Shown here one piece after another: positions 41,349-48,646 of a stretch of 64,000 bases of DNA. The stretch is from DASYFG01 sp036498565 (lineage in GTDB: Bacteria > Bacillota > Bacilli > Lactobacillales > Lactobacillaceae), in assembly GCA_036498565.1 (NCBI GenBank), contig DASYFG010000004.1, positions 1-64,000 on the forward strand, read 5' to 3'. The first letter of the stretch is position 1, and each line of letters opens with the position of its first letter. The notes under the pieces are model-generated. The model did not search any database. It saw only the letters and a program-made list of their open reading frames with translations, and was not told where the DNA came from. Both the position numbers and the translations under genes were made by a program.

Positions 41349-41403
41349 CCATAAGTAGCTCGTTTGAGTTACGTACATATTGATTATTTGAAAGGGAAAA
41401 AAC

Positions 41404-42516
41404 ATGCGAGTAGTTCTATCAGGTGGTGGCACGGGTGGTCACATTTATCCAGCGTTGGCGTTGGCGGAGGCAATCAAAGCCCAAGATCTGCAAACAGCAT
41501 TTTTATATGTCGGTTCAAAGCGTGGTGTGGAAAGTACGATTGTGCCAAAAACCGGCATGCCATTTGAACAGCTAACTGTGCAAGGTTTCAAACGCTCTTT
41601 GTCGTTGGATAATGTGCAAACGGTGCGTTTGTTTTTCAAAGCAGTCAAAGAAGCCAAACAAATTTTGCGTGAATTCCAACCAGATGTGGTCGTTGGCACC
41701 GGCGGTTACGTGAGTGGCGCCGTGGTTTACGCCGCGCAACGTTTGGGCATTGCAACGGTGATTCACGAACAAAATTCAGTTGCCGGCATCACGAACAAAT
41801 TCTTGAGTCGGGGCGCAACGCGCATCGGGGTAGCATTCGACGTCGCGTTGGACGAATTTCCGCGCGCGAAAACACGCTTAGTCGGCAACCCACGCGCCCA
41901 ACAAGTTGCCTCACAAACCACACAACCATTTAGCTGGGACAGCTTGGATTTGTCTAATGACGTACCGACGTTATTGATTTTTGGTGGTTCACAAGGCGCA
42001 CCGGCGATTAATTTGGCGGTGCTTGATGCGGTGGCACACTTCAACGACGCAGATTATCAAGTGGTGGCCGTAACAGGACCAAAGCGGTATGACAACTTTA
42101 TGCGTTTGTTGGACGAGCGCCATTTGCATTTGAACAACAATGTCAAAATTTTGCCTTATATTGACAATATGCCAGCGGTCTTGCGCCAAACCACGGCGAT
42201 TGTGTCGCGTGCCGGCGCAACCTCAATTGCTGAAATCACCGCTTTGGGTTTGCCATCAATTTTGGTCCCAAGTCCGTTTGTGACGGGGAATCATCAAGTT
42301 AAGAACGCGCAAAGTTTGGTGGATGCGGGCGCAGCTTTGATGATTAGCGATCCCGATTTGACGGGAGCGGCGTTAATTGCAGCCGCTGACAAATTACTAA
42401 ACGACGCGACTTACAATGACAAAATGGCCTCACGCGCCGACAAATTAGGTATGCGCGATGCCGCCGATCAATTGTACGCGCTGATGAAAGAAGCAATTGC
42501 GGTCAACAAAAAATAG
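41404..42516 (+). CDS. murG: Lipid II synthase MurG (GlcNAc transferase)
   Basis: Transfers GlcNAc to lipid I, at the inner face of the membrane. The 370-residue GT28 protein has GGGTGGHIYPALALA at its start, GTGGYVSGAVVYAAQ, the donor-binding block LIFGGSQGAPAINLAV and RAGATSIAEITALGLPSILVPSPF. AAAGGG lies before the ATG. It is between murD and divIB, as in most Firmicutes. Confidence 0.96.
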   Translation: MRVVLSGGGTGGHIYPALALAEAIKAQDLQTAFLYVGSKRGVESTIVPKTGMPFEQLTVQGFKRSLSLDNVQTVRLFFKAVKEAKQILREFQPDVVVGTGGYVSGAVVYAAQRLGIATVIHEQNSVAGITNKFLSRGATRIGVAFDVALDEFPRAKTRLVGNPRAQQVASQTTQPFSWDSLDLSNDVPTLLIFGGSQGAPAINLAVLDAVAHFNDADYQVVAVTGPKRYDNFMRLLDERHLHLNNNVKILPYIDNMPAVLRQTTAIVSRAGATSIAEITALGLPSILVPSPFVTGNHQVKNAQSLVDAGAALMISDPDLTGAALIAAADKLLNDATYNDKMASRADKLGMRDAADQLYALMKEAIAVNKK

Positions 42517-42549
42517 TCGCCAACCGCGCAGAAATCTTTATTTATTAAT

Positions 42550-43467
42550 ATGAAAAATTTTTGGTTAACAATTAAAGAACGTTTTGCGCAGTGGCGAACT
42601 TGGCGTCCGGACTGGCATTTGCCTGCGATCAAATGGCCGGAGACGGCGTTTGATTGGCGGCGCTTTTGGCGGGTGACGGCGCCGAATTTGGCGGGTTTTG
42701 TGATTGGCATTGTCATCATTTTGATGTATCTGCGGCCGTGGGCGCCGGTGCAAGTGGTGACGATTACCACAGAAACCAGTGATGGCAAACAACTTTTGCA
42801 AAAAATGGGTCTGAATCACGGCGCGTCGTTGTGGCGTTTGCAAGGACAGAGTGCTTTTTTGAAAGACACGATGTTACACCGTTTTGAAACGGTCGATGCC
42901 GTTGATATTAGCGCAACTGACAATGGGATTCATTTGGCAATCACCGATAAAGTCACCGCCGGTTATTTGCAATTGGACAAACAGTGGTATGCGCTGAACC
43001 GGCACGGACGTTTAGATGAAAAAGTGGCGACACCGGGATTTAATGCGCCTGTTTACACGGACTTTAAGGCAGCTGATGCGACTATTTATCGCACGATTGC
43101 GCAGCAATTTGCCACCCTTGAAGTCGCTATTCGCACCAATATCAGCCAAATTCAATTATCACCAACCAAAGCTAATCCCAAGCGCGTGGTGATTAACATG
43201 AATGACGGTAATACAGTGTATGTGACCTACACGAGTTTTGCTAAAAAATTGGCTTACTACCCAAATATTGCCGCGCAAATGAAACAAAAAGGCGTCGTCG
43301 ACTTACAGTTTGCCGCATTTTCTTACGCTTATGGCACGCAACAAGCCAATGATGCGGCCCAAGCTGAACTACAAAAAGAAGCTGAAGCGGCCAAAAAGGC
43401 TGCTGCAAAAGCATCTAGCCAATCTTCAAGTCAAACATCTAGCACGAGTACGTCAAAAACGCAATAA
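42550..43467 (+). CDS. divIB: Cell division protein DivIB (FtsQ)
   Basis: Septal scaffold that partners FtsL and DivIC. The 305-residue product has a Trp-rich cytoplasmic region (1-52), one membrane helix (LAGFVIGIVIILMYLRPW), a POTRA-like domain (VQVVTITTETSDGKQLLQKMGLNHGASLWRL), the beta domain, and a disordered Ala/Lys/Ser tail (AKASSQSSSQTSSTSTSKTQ). No Shine-Dalgarno sequence is seen before the ATG (AT-rich ttatttattaat), so translation may be weak or start differently. Confidence 0.9.
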   Translation: MKNFWLTIKERFAQWRTWRPDWHLPAIKWPETAFDWRRFWRVTAPNLAGFVIGIVIILMYLRPWAPVQVVTITTETSDGKQLLQKMGLNHGASLWRLQGQSAFLKDTMLHRFETVDAVDISATDNGIHLAITDKVTAGYLQLDKQWYALNRHGRLDEKVATPGFNAPVYTDFKAADATIYRTIAQQFATLEVAIRTNISQIQLSPTKANPKRVVINMNDGNTVYVTYTSFAKKLAYYPNIAAQMKQKGVVDLQFAAFSYAYGTQQANDAAQAELQKEAEAAKKAAAKASSQSSSQTSSTSTSKTQ

Positions 43468-43547
43468 AGACTTTAAACGTTGGGCGACAATATGTTAGAA
43501 TAAAACGTAAGAGTTTCTTAAACTTTTCTTGGAAAGAGAGAATAGCG

Positions 43548-44879
43548 ATGAATAACGCAGGTGTTTATGTCGGCTTAGACATTGGCACGACGGCCATTAA
43601 AGTCGTGATTGCTCAAGTGAGCGGGACACAATTAAATATTATCGGGTCAGGACATGTGCCTTCACGGGGCATGCGCCGAGGTGTAATTGTGGATATTGAC
43701 GAAACCGCTGCGGCTATTCGTCAAGCAATCGAGCAAGCCCAAGAAAAGGCCAACGTCCAAATTACGGACGTTGTTGTTGGCATTCCCGCCAATCAATTAG
43801 AAATTTTGCCCGTTCAAGGTTTAGTTTCTGTTGCCAACCAAAACAAGCGCATCACTTATGACGATGTGCAAAATGTGGCGCAACAAGCGCTATCGCATTC
43901 TTTGCCGGCTGAACGGGAAATTATTGATTTGGTACCAGAAGAATTCATCGTTGATGGTTTTGATGGGATTAAAGACCCGCATGAAATGATTGGGGTACGC
44001 CTAGAAATGCGTGGCACAGCCTACGTTGGACCAACCGCGATTGTCGCAAACATTCGCACGGCCGTGCAAAAAGCAGGTTTGGTGGTACAACAATTTGTGC
44101 TCACACCATTGGCTTTGGCCAACGCGATTTTAAGTGAAGGCGAGCGTGATTTTGGGACGGTCATTGTTGATTTAGGCGGTGGGCAAACCAGCGTCGCTGT
44201 CGCGCATGATCACCAATTGAAGTTCGTTTACGTGGATCCGGAAGGTGGCGACAACGTGACGCGCGATATTTCTAGCGTGCTCGGCATGTCATATGACAAC
44301 GCGGAGCAAGTTAAGCGCGATTACGGTTACGCTGAACCAAGCCAAACGAGTGAGTACGATGAATTCACCTACGAAGGCATCAACGGTCAAACGGCCAAGA
44401 GCAACGAAGAGTATTTGGCGAACATCATTGCCGCTCGACTGGAGCAGATCTTTGGCAAAATCAAGGAACGTCTGACGTTGATTTCTGCGTTGGATATGCC
44501 GGGTGGTTTTGTCCTAACTGGTGGAAATGCGGCTTTGCCACGCACCAAGCAGTTAGCACAAGATTACTTTGGTGAGAACGTGCGCTTGTTTATCCCAGAG
44601 CACATTGGTTTGCGCCATCCAGCGTACACGCGCGCCATTGCTTATGCAGCTTACGTCTCACGGCAAACGATGACACAACAAGTCGTCAAGCGCGCGTTGC
44701 TCCAAGAAACACAAACAACCAATTTTGATTATGAAGCAGCTGGCTATGTCCCCAACCAACAAGTTGAACAAACGGCCTATCCAGAAGCACAATACGAACA
44801 AACACAGACAAACGATCGTTTTTTTGGTAAAATAGGTCAAAGATTACGTGATTTGTTTACTGATGAAACAAATGAGTGA
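43548..44879 (+). CDS. ftsA: Cell division protein FtsA
   Basis: Actin-like ATPase that tethers FtsZ to the membrane. The 443-residue protein shows the ATPase motifs GLDIGTTAIKVVI and VIVDLGGGQTSVAV, the 1C domain (about 85-165), and the C-terminal amphipathic helix FFGKIGQRLRDLF for membrane binding. GAAAGAGAG lies before the ATG. It is 80 bases after divIB and 10 bases before ftsZ. Confidence 0.96.
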   Translation: MNNAGVYVGLDIGTTAIKVVIAQVSGTQLNIIGSGHVPSRGMRRGVIVDIDETAAAIRQAIEQAQEKANVQITDVVVGIPANQLEILPVQGLVSVANQNKRITYDDVQNVAQQALSHSLPAEREIIDLVPEEFIVDGFDGIKDPHEMIGVRLEMRGTAYVGPTAIVANIRTAVQKAGLVVQQFVLTPLALANAILSEGERDFGTVIVDLGGGQTSVAVAHDHQLKFVYVDPEGGDNVTRDISSVLGMSYDNAEQVKRDYGYAEPSQTSEYDEFTYEGINGQTAKSNEEYLANIIAARLEQIFGKIKERLTLISALDMPGGFVLTGGNAALPRTKQLAQDYFGENVRLFIPEHIGLRHPAYTRAIAYAAYVSRQTMTQQVVKRALLQETQTTNFDYEAAGYVPNQQVEQTAYPEAQYEQTQTNDRFFGKIGQRLRDLFTDETNE

Positions 44880-44889
44880 GGAAACTAGA

Positions 44890-46185
44890 ATGGATTTTAC
44901 AATCGACGACATGCCAGCAGGCGCAGTCATTAAAGTAATTGGGGTTGGTGGTGGTGGTTCAAACGCCATTAACCACATGATCGAAGATCAAGTGAGCGGT
45001 GTTGAATTTATTATTGCCAACACTGACGTACAAGCGTTGGAAAAGTCAAACGCAGAAACAAAAATTCAAATCGGTCCTAAGTTGACAGGCGGTTTGGGTG
45101 CCGGTTCTAACCCTGAAGTTGGGCAAAAAGCAGCTGAAGAATCTTCAGAAGCGATTGCACAAGCTTTGAAGGGCGCAGACATGGTTGTGATTACTGCTGG
45201 AATGGGTGGTGGAACTGGAAACGGTGCCGCCCCAGTTTTGGCACGAATTGCCCGTGAACAAGGTGCTTTGACAGTTGCTGTTGTGACACGTCCGTTCAAA
45301 TGGGAAGGCCCAAAGCGTGCCCGTTTTGCGGCGGAAGGTTTGCAAAACTTGTCTGACAACGTTGACTCATTGATTGTTGTGACAAACGAACGTTTGAAGG
45401 ACCGCATTGACCCACGCACCCCAATTTCAGAAGCTTTCAAGGTAGTTGATGAAGTTGTGGCACAAGGTGTACGCGGGATTTCTGATTTGATTACAAACCC
45501 AGGTTACATCAACTTGGACTTTGCTGATGTGAAAACTGTCATGAAGGACGCTGGTCCAGCTTTGATGGGTGTGGGAACGGCTAATGGTGAAAACCGTGCG
45601 GCTGACGCAACACGTCAAGCAATTTCATCACCTTTGTTGGAAGTTGACATGGCCGGTGCGCAAGATGTTATCTTGAACATGACGGGTGGCTTGGACATGA
45701 GTTTGTTTGAAGCCCAAAGCGCTTCAGAAGTTATCTCTCAAGAAGCTGGCGAAAACGTCAACATCATTTACGGAACTTCTGTGGATGAAAGCTTGGGCGA
45801 CAACATTCGTGTGACGGTGATTGCAACTGGTTTGCGCGCAATTGGCGGTGCAAAAGAAGTGCGTGAAACACGCGCACAAGCAGCTTTTGGTCAAACACAA
45901 GCAACACCAGAAGCAGCGAAGCCAGCTTCACCATTTGACACACCAGCTGCGCAACCAATTGAAAGTGCACCAACAACTTCAACAAATGATCCATTTGCTG
46001 ACTGGGATATTAAGGGCACAGACAATTCACAAGCGTTTGATAACCAACGTTTTGACGGCGTTGAAAAGTCAAATTTTGATGTTTTTGACACCGCCCAAAC
46101 ACCAAGCACACCAGCACAACCAGCGGCTGATGATTTGGACACGCCACCATTTTTGGGACGTGACTTCTTCCAAAAGCGTAACTAA
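44890..46185 (+). CDS. ftsZ: Cell division protein FtsZ
   Basis: Tubulin-like GTPase forming the Z ring. The 431-residue protein has VGGGGSNAINHMI, the tubulin signature AGMGGGTGNGAAP, a Pro/Ala/Thr-rich linker from about 320, and the C-terminal tail DDLDTPPFLGRDFFQKRN that binds FtsA and SepF. I take the ATG at 44890 after TGAGGAAAC; upstream in-frame ATGs lie in the end of ftsA and lack sites. Codon use (AAG, ACA, GCA, CCA) is biased, as for highly expressed genes. Confidence 0.97.
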   Translation: MDFTIDDMPAGAVIKVIGVGGGGSNAINHMIEDQVSGVEFIIANTDVQALEKSNAETKIQIGPKLTGGLGAGSNPEVGQKAAEESSEAIAQALKGADMVVITAGMGGGTGNGAAPVLARIAREQGALTVAVVTRPFKWEGPKRARFAAEGLQNLSDNVDSLIVVTNERLKDRIDPRTPISEAFKVVDEVVAQGVRGISDLITNPGYINLDFADVKTVMKDAGPALMGVGTANGENRAADATRQAISSPLLEVDMAGAQDVILNMTGGLDMSLFEAQSASEVISQEAGENVNIIYGTSVDESLGDNIRVTVIATGLRAIGGAKEVRETRAQAAFGQTQATPEAAKPASPFDTPAAQPIESAPTTSTNDPFADWDIKGTDNSQAFDNQRFDGVEKSNFDVFDTAQTPSTPAQPAADDLDTPPFLGRDFFQKRN

Positions 46186-46212
46186 CACGTTTCACTCAAA
46201 GAGGATATAACT

Positions 46213-46668
46213 ATGGCATTACGTGACACATTACGTAGTCTCTTCAGCAATGAAGACGATTACTACGACGATTACGAACAACCACAAGCCGGCCAACAAC
46301 CGGTGCAACCAACGCAACCGCAAGTGCAGGCAGCTGCGCCAACACAACCAAGCAACAACCAATTTGCACAACGTGCAGCGGCTAGCGCTGGTGGTGCCAA
46401 CAGCAAAATTGCGTTGTTTGAACCAAAGGTCTTTTCTGACGCACGGGCGATTGCTTCTCAAGTTTTGGGTGGCGAAGCTGTGGTTGTCAACTTTACGGCA
46501 ATTGATGACGCCCAAGCTAAGCGGATTTTGGATTTCTTAGGTGGCACAACTTATGCCATTAATGGCGAAATTGAACGGATTGGTGAAAAGATTTTCTTGG
46601 TGACACCAAACACCTTTGAAATTTCAGGTTCATTAACCGACAACTTGGAACCTAACAGCCGCTTTTAA
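46213..46668 (+). CDS. sepF: Cell division protein SepF
   Basis: Membrane-binding Z-ring partner. The 151-residue protein has the short N-terminal amphipathic helix (ALRDTLRSLFSNEDD), a disordered Gln/Pro-rich linker (PQAGQQPVQPTQPQVQ) and the folded core (KIALFEPKVFSDARAIASQVLGGEAVVVNFTAIDDAQAKRILDFLGGTTYAINGEIERIGEKIFLVTP). AGAGGA precedes the ATG. Standard position after ftsZ. Confidence 0.95.
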   Translation: MALRDTLRSLFSNEDDYYDDYEQPQAGQQPVQPTQPQVQAAAPTQPSNNQFAQRAAASAGGANSKIALFEPKVFSDARAIASQVLGGEAVVVNFTAIDDAQAKRILDFLGGTTYAINGEIERIGEKIFLVTPNTFEISGSLTDNLEPNSRF

Positions 46669-46670
46669 TC

Positions 46671-46937
46671 ATGACATTACTCAATATTCTTTTAAAAGCA
46701 CTTGAATTGTACGAAATGGCCATTGTGGTGTATGTCTTTTTGAGTTGGGTTCCCTCAGTGCAACGGTCGGTCTTTGGCGTGGCGATTGCGCGTTTAGTTG
46801 AACCTTATTTGTTGCCATTCCGTCGGGTGATTCCGGTGCTTGGTGGCGTGTTGGATTTGTCACCATTGGTTGCTTTAGTTGTTTTGCAAATGGCGCAATA
46901 TGGATTGCAAGTCTTAGTGTTAAAGTTTTTCGGATGA
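46671..46937 (+). CDS. ylmG: YggT family membrane protein (YlmG)
   Basis: The 88-residue protein has two hydrophobic helices (LLKALELYEMAIVVYVFLSWVP and LVALVVLQMAQYGLQVLVLKFF) with a conserved RLVEPYLLPFRRVIP between, matching YggT. Start follows sepF by two bases and its stop overlaps ylmH (ATGA), so translation is probably coupled; no SD of its own is evident. Exact role unknown, but it is always in the division cluster in Firmicutes. Confidence 0.9.
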   Translation: MTLLNILLKALELYEMAIVVYVFLSWVPSVQRSVFGVAIARLVEPYLLPFRRVIPVLGGVLDLSPLVALVVLQMAQYGLQVLVLKFFG

Positions 46938-47719
46938 GTGAAGCAGCGGTACAACAACATTTTCGTCTTGAAGAAGCGCCGTTTATTCAACAGGGGCAGG
47001 ATTGGGTTTTTCAAGCCAGTGATGGCTATCAACCGATTTTGACGCCATTTTTGAATCCGCGCCAGCGTTATATTTTACAAACATTGGTTAATCAAGCCTC
47101 AGATTTGCAATTGCAAACGTTTGGTGGGCAAGCACATGCCGAAATGCAACGGGCGATTGTGGCGCCAGATTTTTATGAGATTACGCCCGCTGATTTTGAA
47201 ATTGCGCTCTTAACGGTTCGTTATCCTGTTAAATTTGCTGAGTTATATCATGCAACGATTTTAGGCTCAGTGGTTGGCAGCGGTTTAGAACGGAATGTTC
47301 TCGGCGATATTTTAAATGAAGGGCCAACGTGGCAACTTGTGATCGCAAGTAGTCACGTTGCTTACGTTCAGCAACAAATCACGCAAATGGGTAAAACCAA
47401 AGTGAGTTTAGTCGTCACAGATTTGGCACAAATTTTGCCGGTGAAAGATGACTGGCGCCAAGAATTTGTGATTTTATCGTCATTAAGACTAGATACGCTC
47501 ATCGCTTCTGGGTATAATATAGCTAGAAGTCTTGCCAAACAATTGGTAGAAAGTGGATCGGTGCAGCTCAATTGGGCGGTGCACGAAAAGCCGGATACGC
47601 AAATTGCGATTGGCGATGTGGTTTCTGTACGCAAATACGGTCGCTTACGCATCGCTGATTTGCTCGGAAATACCCGCAAAGACAAGATTAAAGCTCATGT
47701 AGACATCATCACGCGCTAA
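46934..47719 (+). CDS. ylmH: RNA-binding protein YlmH (S4 domain)
   Basis: The 261-residue protein has an N-terminal folded region (up to 180) and a C-terminal S4 RNA-binding domain (about 185-255: LRLDTLIASGYNIARSLAKQLVESGSVQLNWAVHEKPDTQIAIGDVVSVRKYGRL). YlmH binds ribosomes and has been linked to ribosome rescue in Bacillus, from established knowledge. It overlaps ylmG by four bases. Confidence 0.92.
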   Translation: MSEAAVQQHFRLEEAPFIQQGQDWVFQASDGYQPILTPFLNPRQRYILQTLVNQASDLQLQTFGGQAHAEMQRAIVAPDFYEITPADFEIALLTVRYPVKFAELYHATILGSVVGSGLERNVLGDILNEGPTWQLVIASSHVAYVQQQITQMGKTKVSLVVTDLAQILPVKDDWRQEFVILSSLRLDTLIASGYNIARSLAKQLVESGSVQLNWAVHEKPDTQIAIGDVVSVRKYGRLRIADLLGNTRKDKIKAHVDIITR

Positions 47720-47738
47720 TCAGTAAAGGACAAAAATT

Positions 47739-48389
47739 ATGACGTTAACACCAGAAGAAATTTTGAATCACGAATTTACAAAAAAAGGCTCAAAAGCCTA
47801 TTTGGCAGCCGATGTTGACACATTTTTGGATCAAGTCAACAATGATTACCAAGCTATTTTGCAAGAAAACAACCAATTGAAGGCCAAAGTTGCTGAATTG
47901 GACACGAAAGTTTCTGAATTAGAAGCTAAGCGTGATCAAGTGAATGCCTCAATTTTGATTGCGCAAGAAGCGGCTGATCGTTTGAAAAACGACACGGACG
48001 TCGAAGCCAAAAAGCAATTGAAGCAGGCGCAAGAAACAGCCACAAAGATTGTCAACGACGCCAAGCAAAAAGCGCAAGTTGAAGCGCAACGTTTGGCCGA
48101 TGACAACAAAACATTGGTTGAAGAACAAAACGCTTTGCGCGAAGATGTAAACAACTTCAAGTCAGCCTTTGCCGCTTTGTTGGAAAAGCAAAAAGCGTTG
48201 TTGGCTGATGGTGATTTGGCCGGCGCAGTCCATGCTTTGCCATTGGGTCAAAAAACGGCTGAATGGACTGGCAATGACGCACCAGAACCTGTAACGCCAA
48301 GTCCAGCTGAAGAAGAAACACTCGAAACAGTTGAAGCGCCGGTAGAACAAGAAGCCGAAACCGTCGTGGTTTTCCCAGAAGAAAAATAA
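47739..48389 (+). CDS. divIVA: Septum/pole protein DivIVA
   Basis: Coiled-coil protein marking curved membrane at septa and poles. The 216-residue protein starts MTLTPEEILNHEFTKKGSKAYLAADVDTFLDQVNNDY, the lipid-binding domain, followed by long coiled coil (about 40-150) with repeated Ala, Lys, Glu and Gln, then a Pro/Glu/Val tail. AAAGGA precedes the ATG. It ends the dcw cluster; the Ile T-box begins right after its stop. Confidence 0.93.
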   Translation: MTLTPEEILNHEFTKKGSKAYLAADVDTFLDQVNNDYQAILQENNQLKAKVAELDTKVSELEAKRDQVNASILIAQEAADRLKNDTDVEAKKQLKQAQETATKIVNDAKQKAQVEAQRLADDNKTLVEEQNALREDVNNFKSAFAALLEKQKALLADGDLAGAVHALPLGQKTAEWTGNDAPEPVTPSPAEEETLETVEAPVEQEAETVVVFPEEK

Positions 48390-48390
48390 A

Positions 48391-48621
48391 ACGCGTTAAC
48401 CCAGAAAAGTGATACGACACGTCCAAGCGAGTCATGAATGGTGAAAGATGACCGTCCCTCGTATCAGTAAGATCAGTTAACGAACGTGCAGGGCTGAAAA
48501 GAGTAAGCGTTGCCGGTGGTGCCGTTATAACCACAAGAGGTGTGTTTTTCGCACACAAAAACGGGTGGTACCACGTTTACAGACGTCCCGCAATGAGCTT
48601 TTGTTCGTTGCGGGATTTTTT
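48391..48621 (+). promoter_or_regulatory. T-box riboswitch (Ile) upstream of ileS
   Basis: Stem I base: CGTTAAC (48394-48400) with GTTAACG (48476-48482), and upper helix TGATACGA/TCGTATCA. The internal loop carries AGTAAG-ATC-A, with specifier codon ATC (Ile) at 48472-48474. The T-box sequence GGGTGGTACCACG (48563-48575) contains TGGT, which pairs with an ACCA tRNA end. A terminator CCCGCAA...TTGCGGG with T-run (48587-48621) follows. Uncharged tRNA-Ile is expected to prevent termination and raise ileS expression. Confidence 0.95.
48587..48621 (+). terminator. T-box terminator before ileS
   Basis: CCCGCAATGAGC... TTCGTTGCGGG with a run of Ts. Its 5' arm can pair instead within the antiterminator when the T-box binds uncharged tRNA. 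Confidence 0.9.
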
Positions 48622-48646
48622 TATGACATGAAAAAGGAATTGGAAG

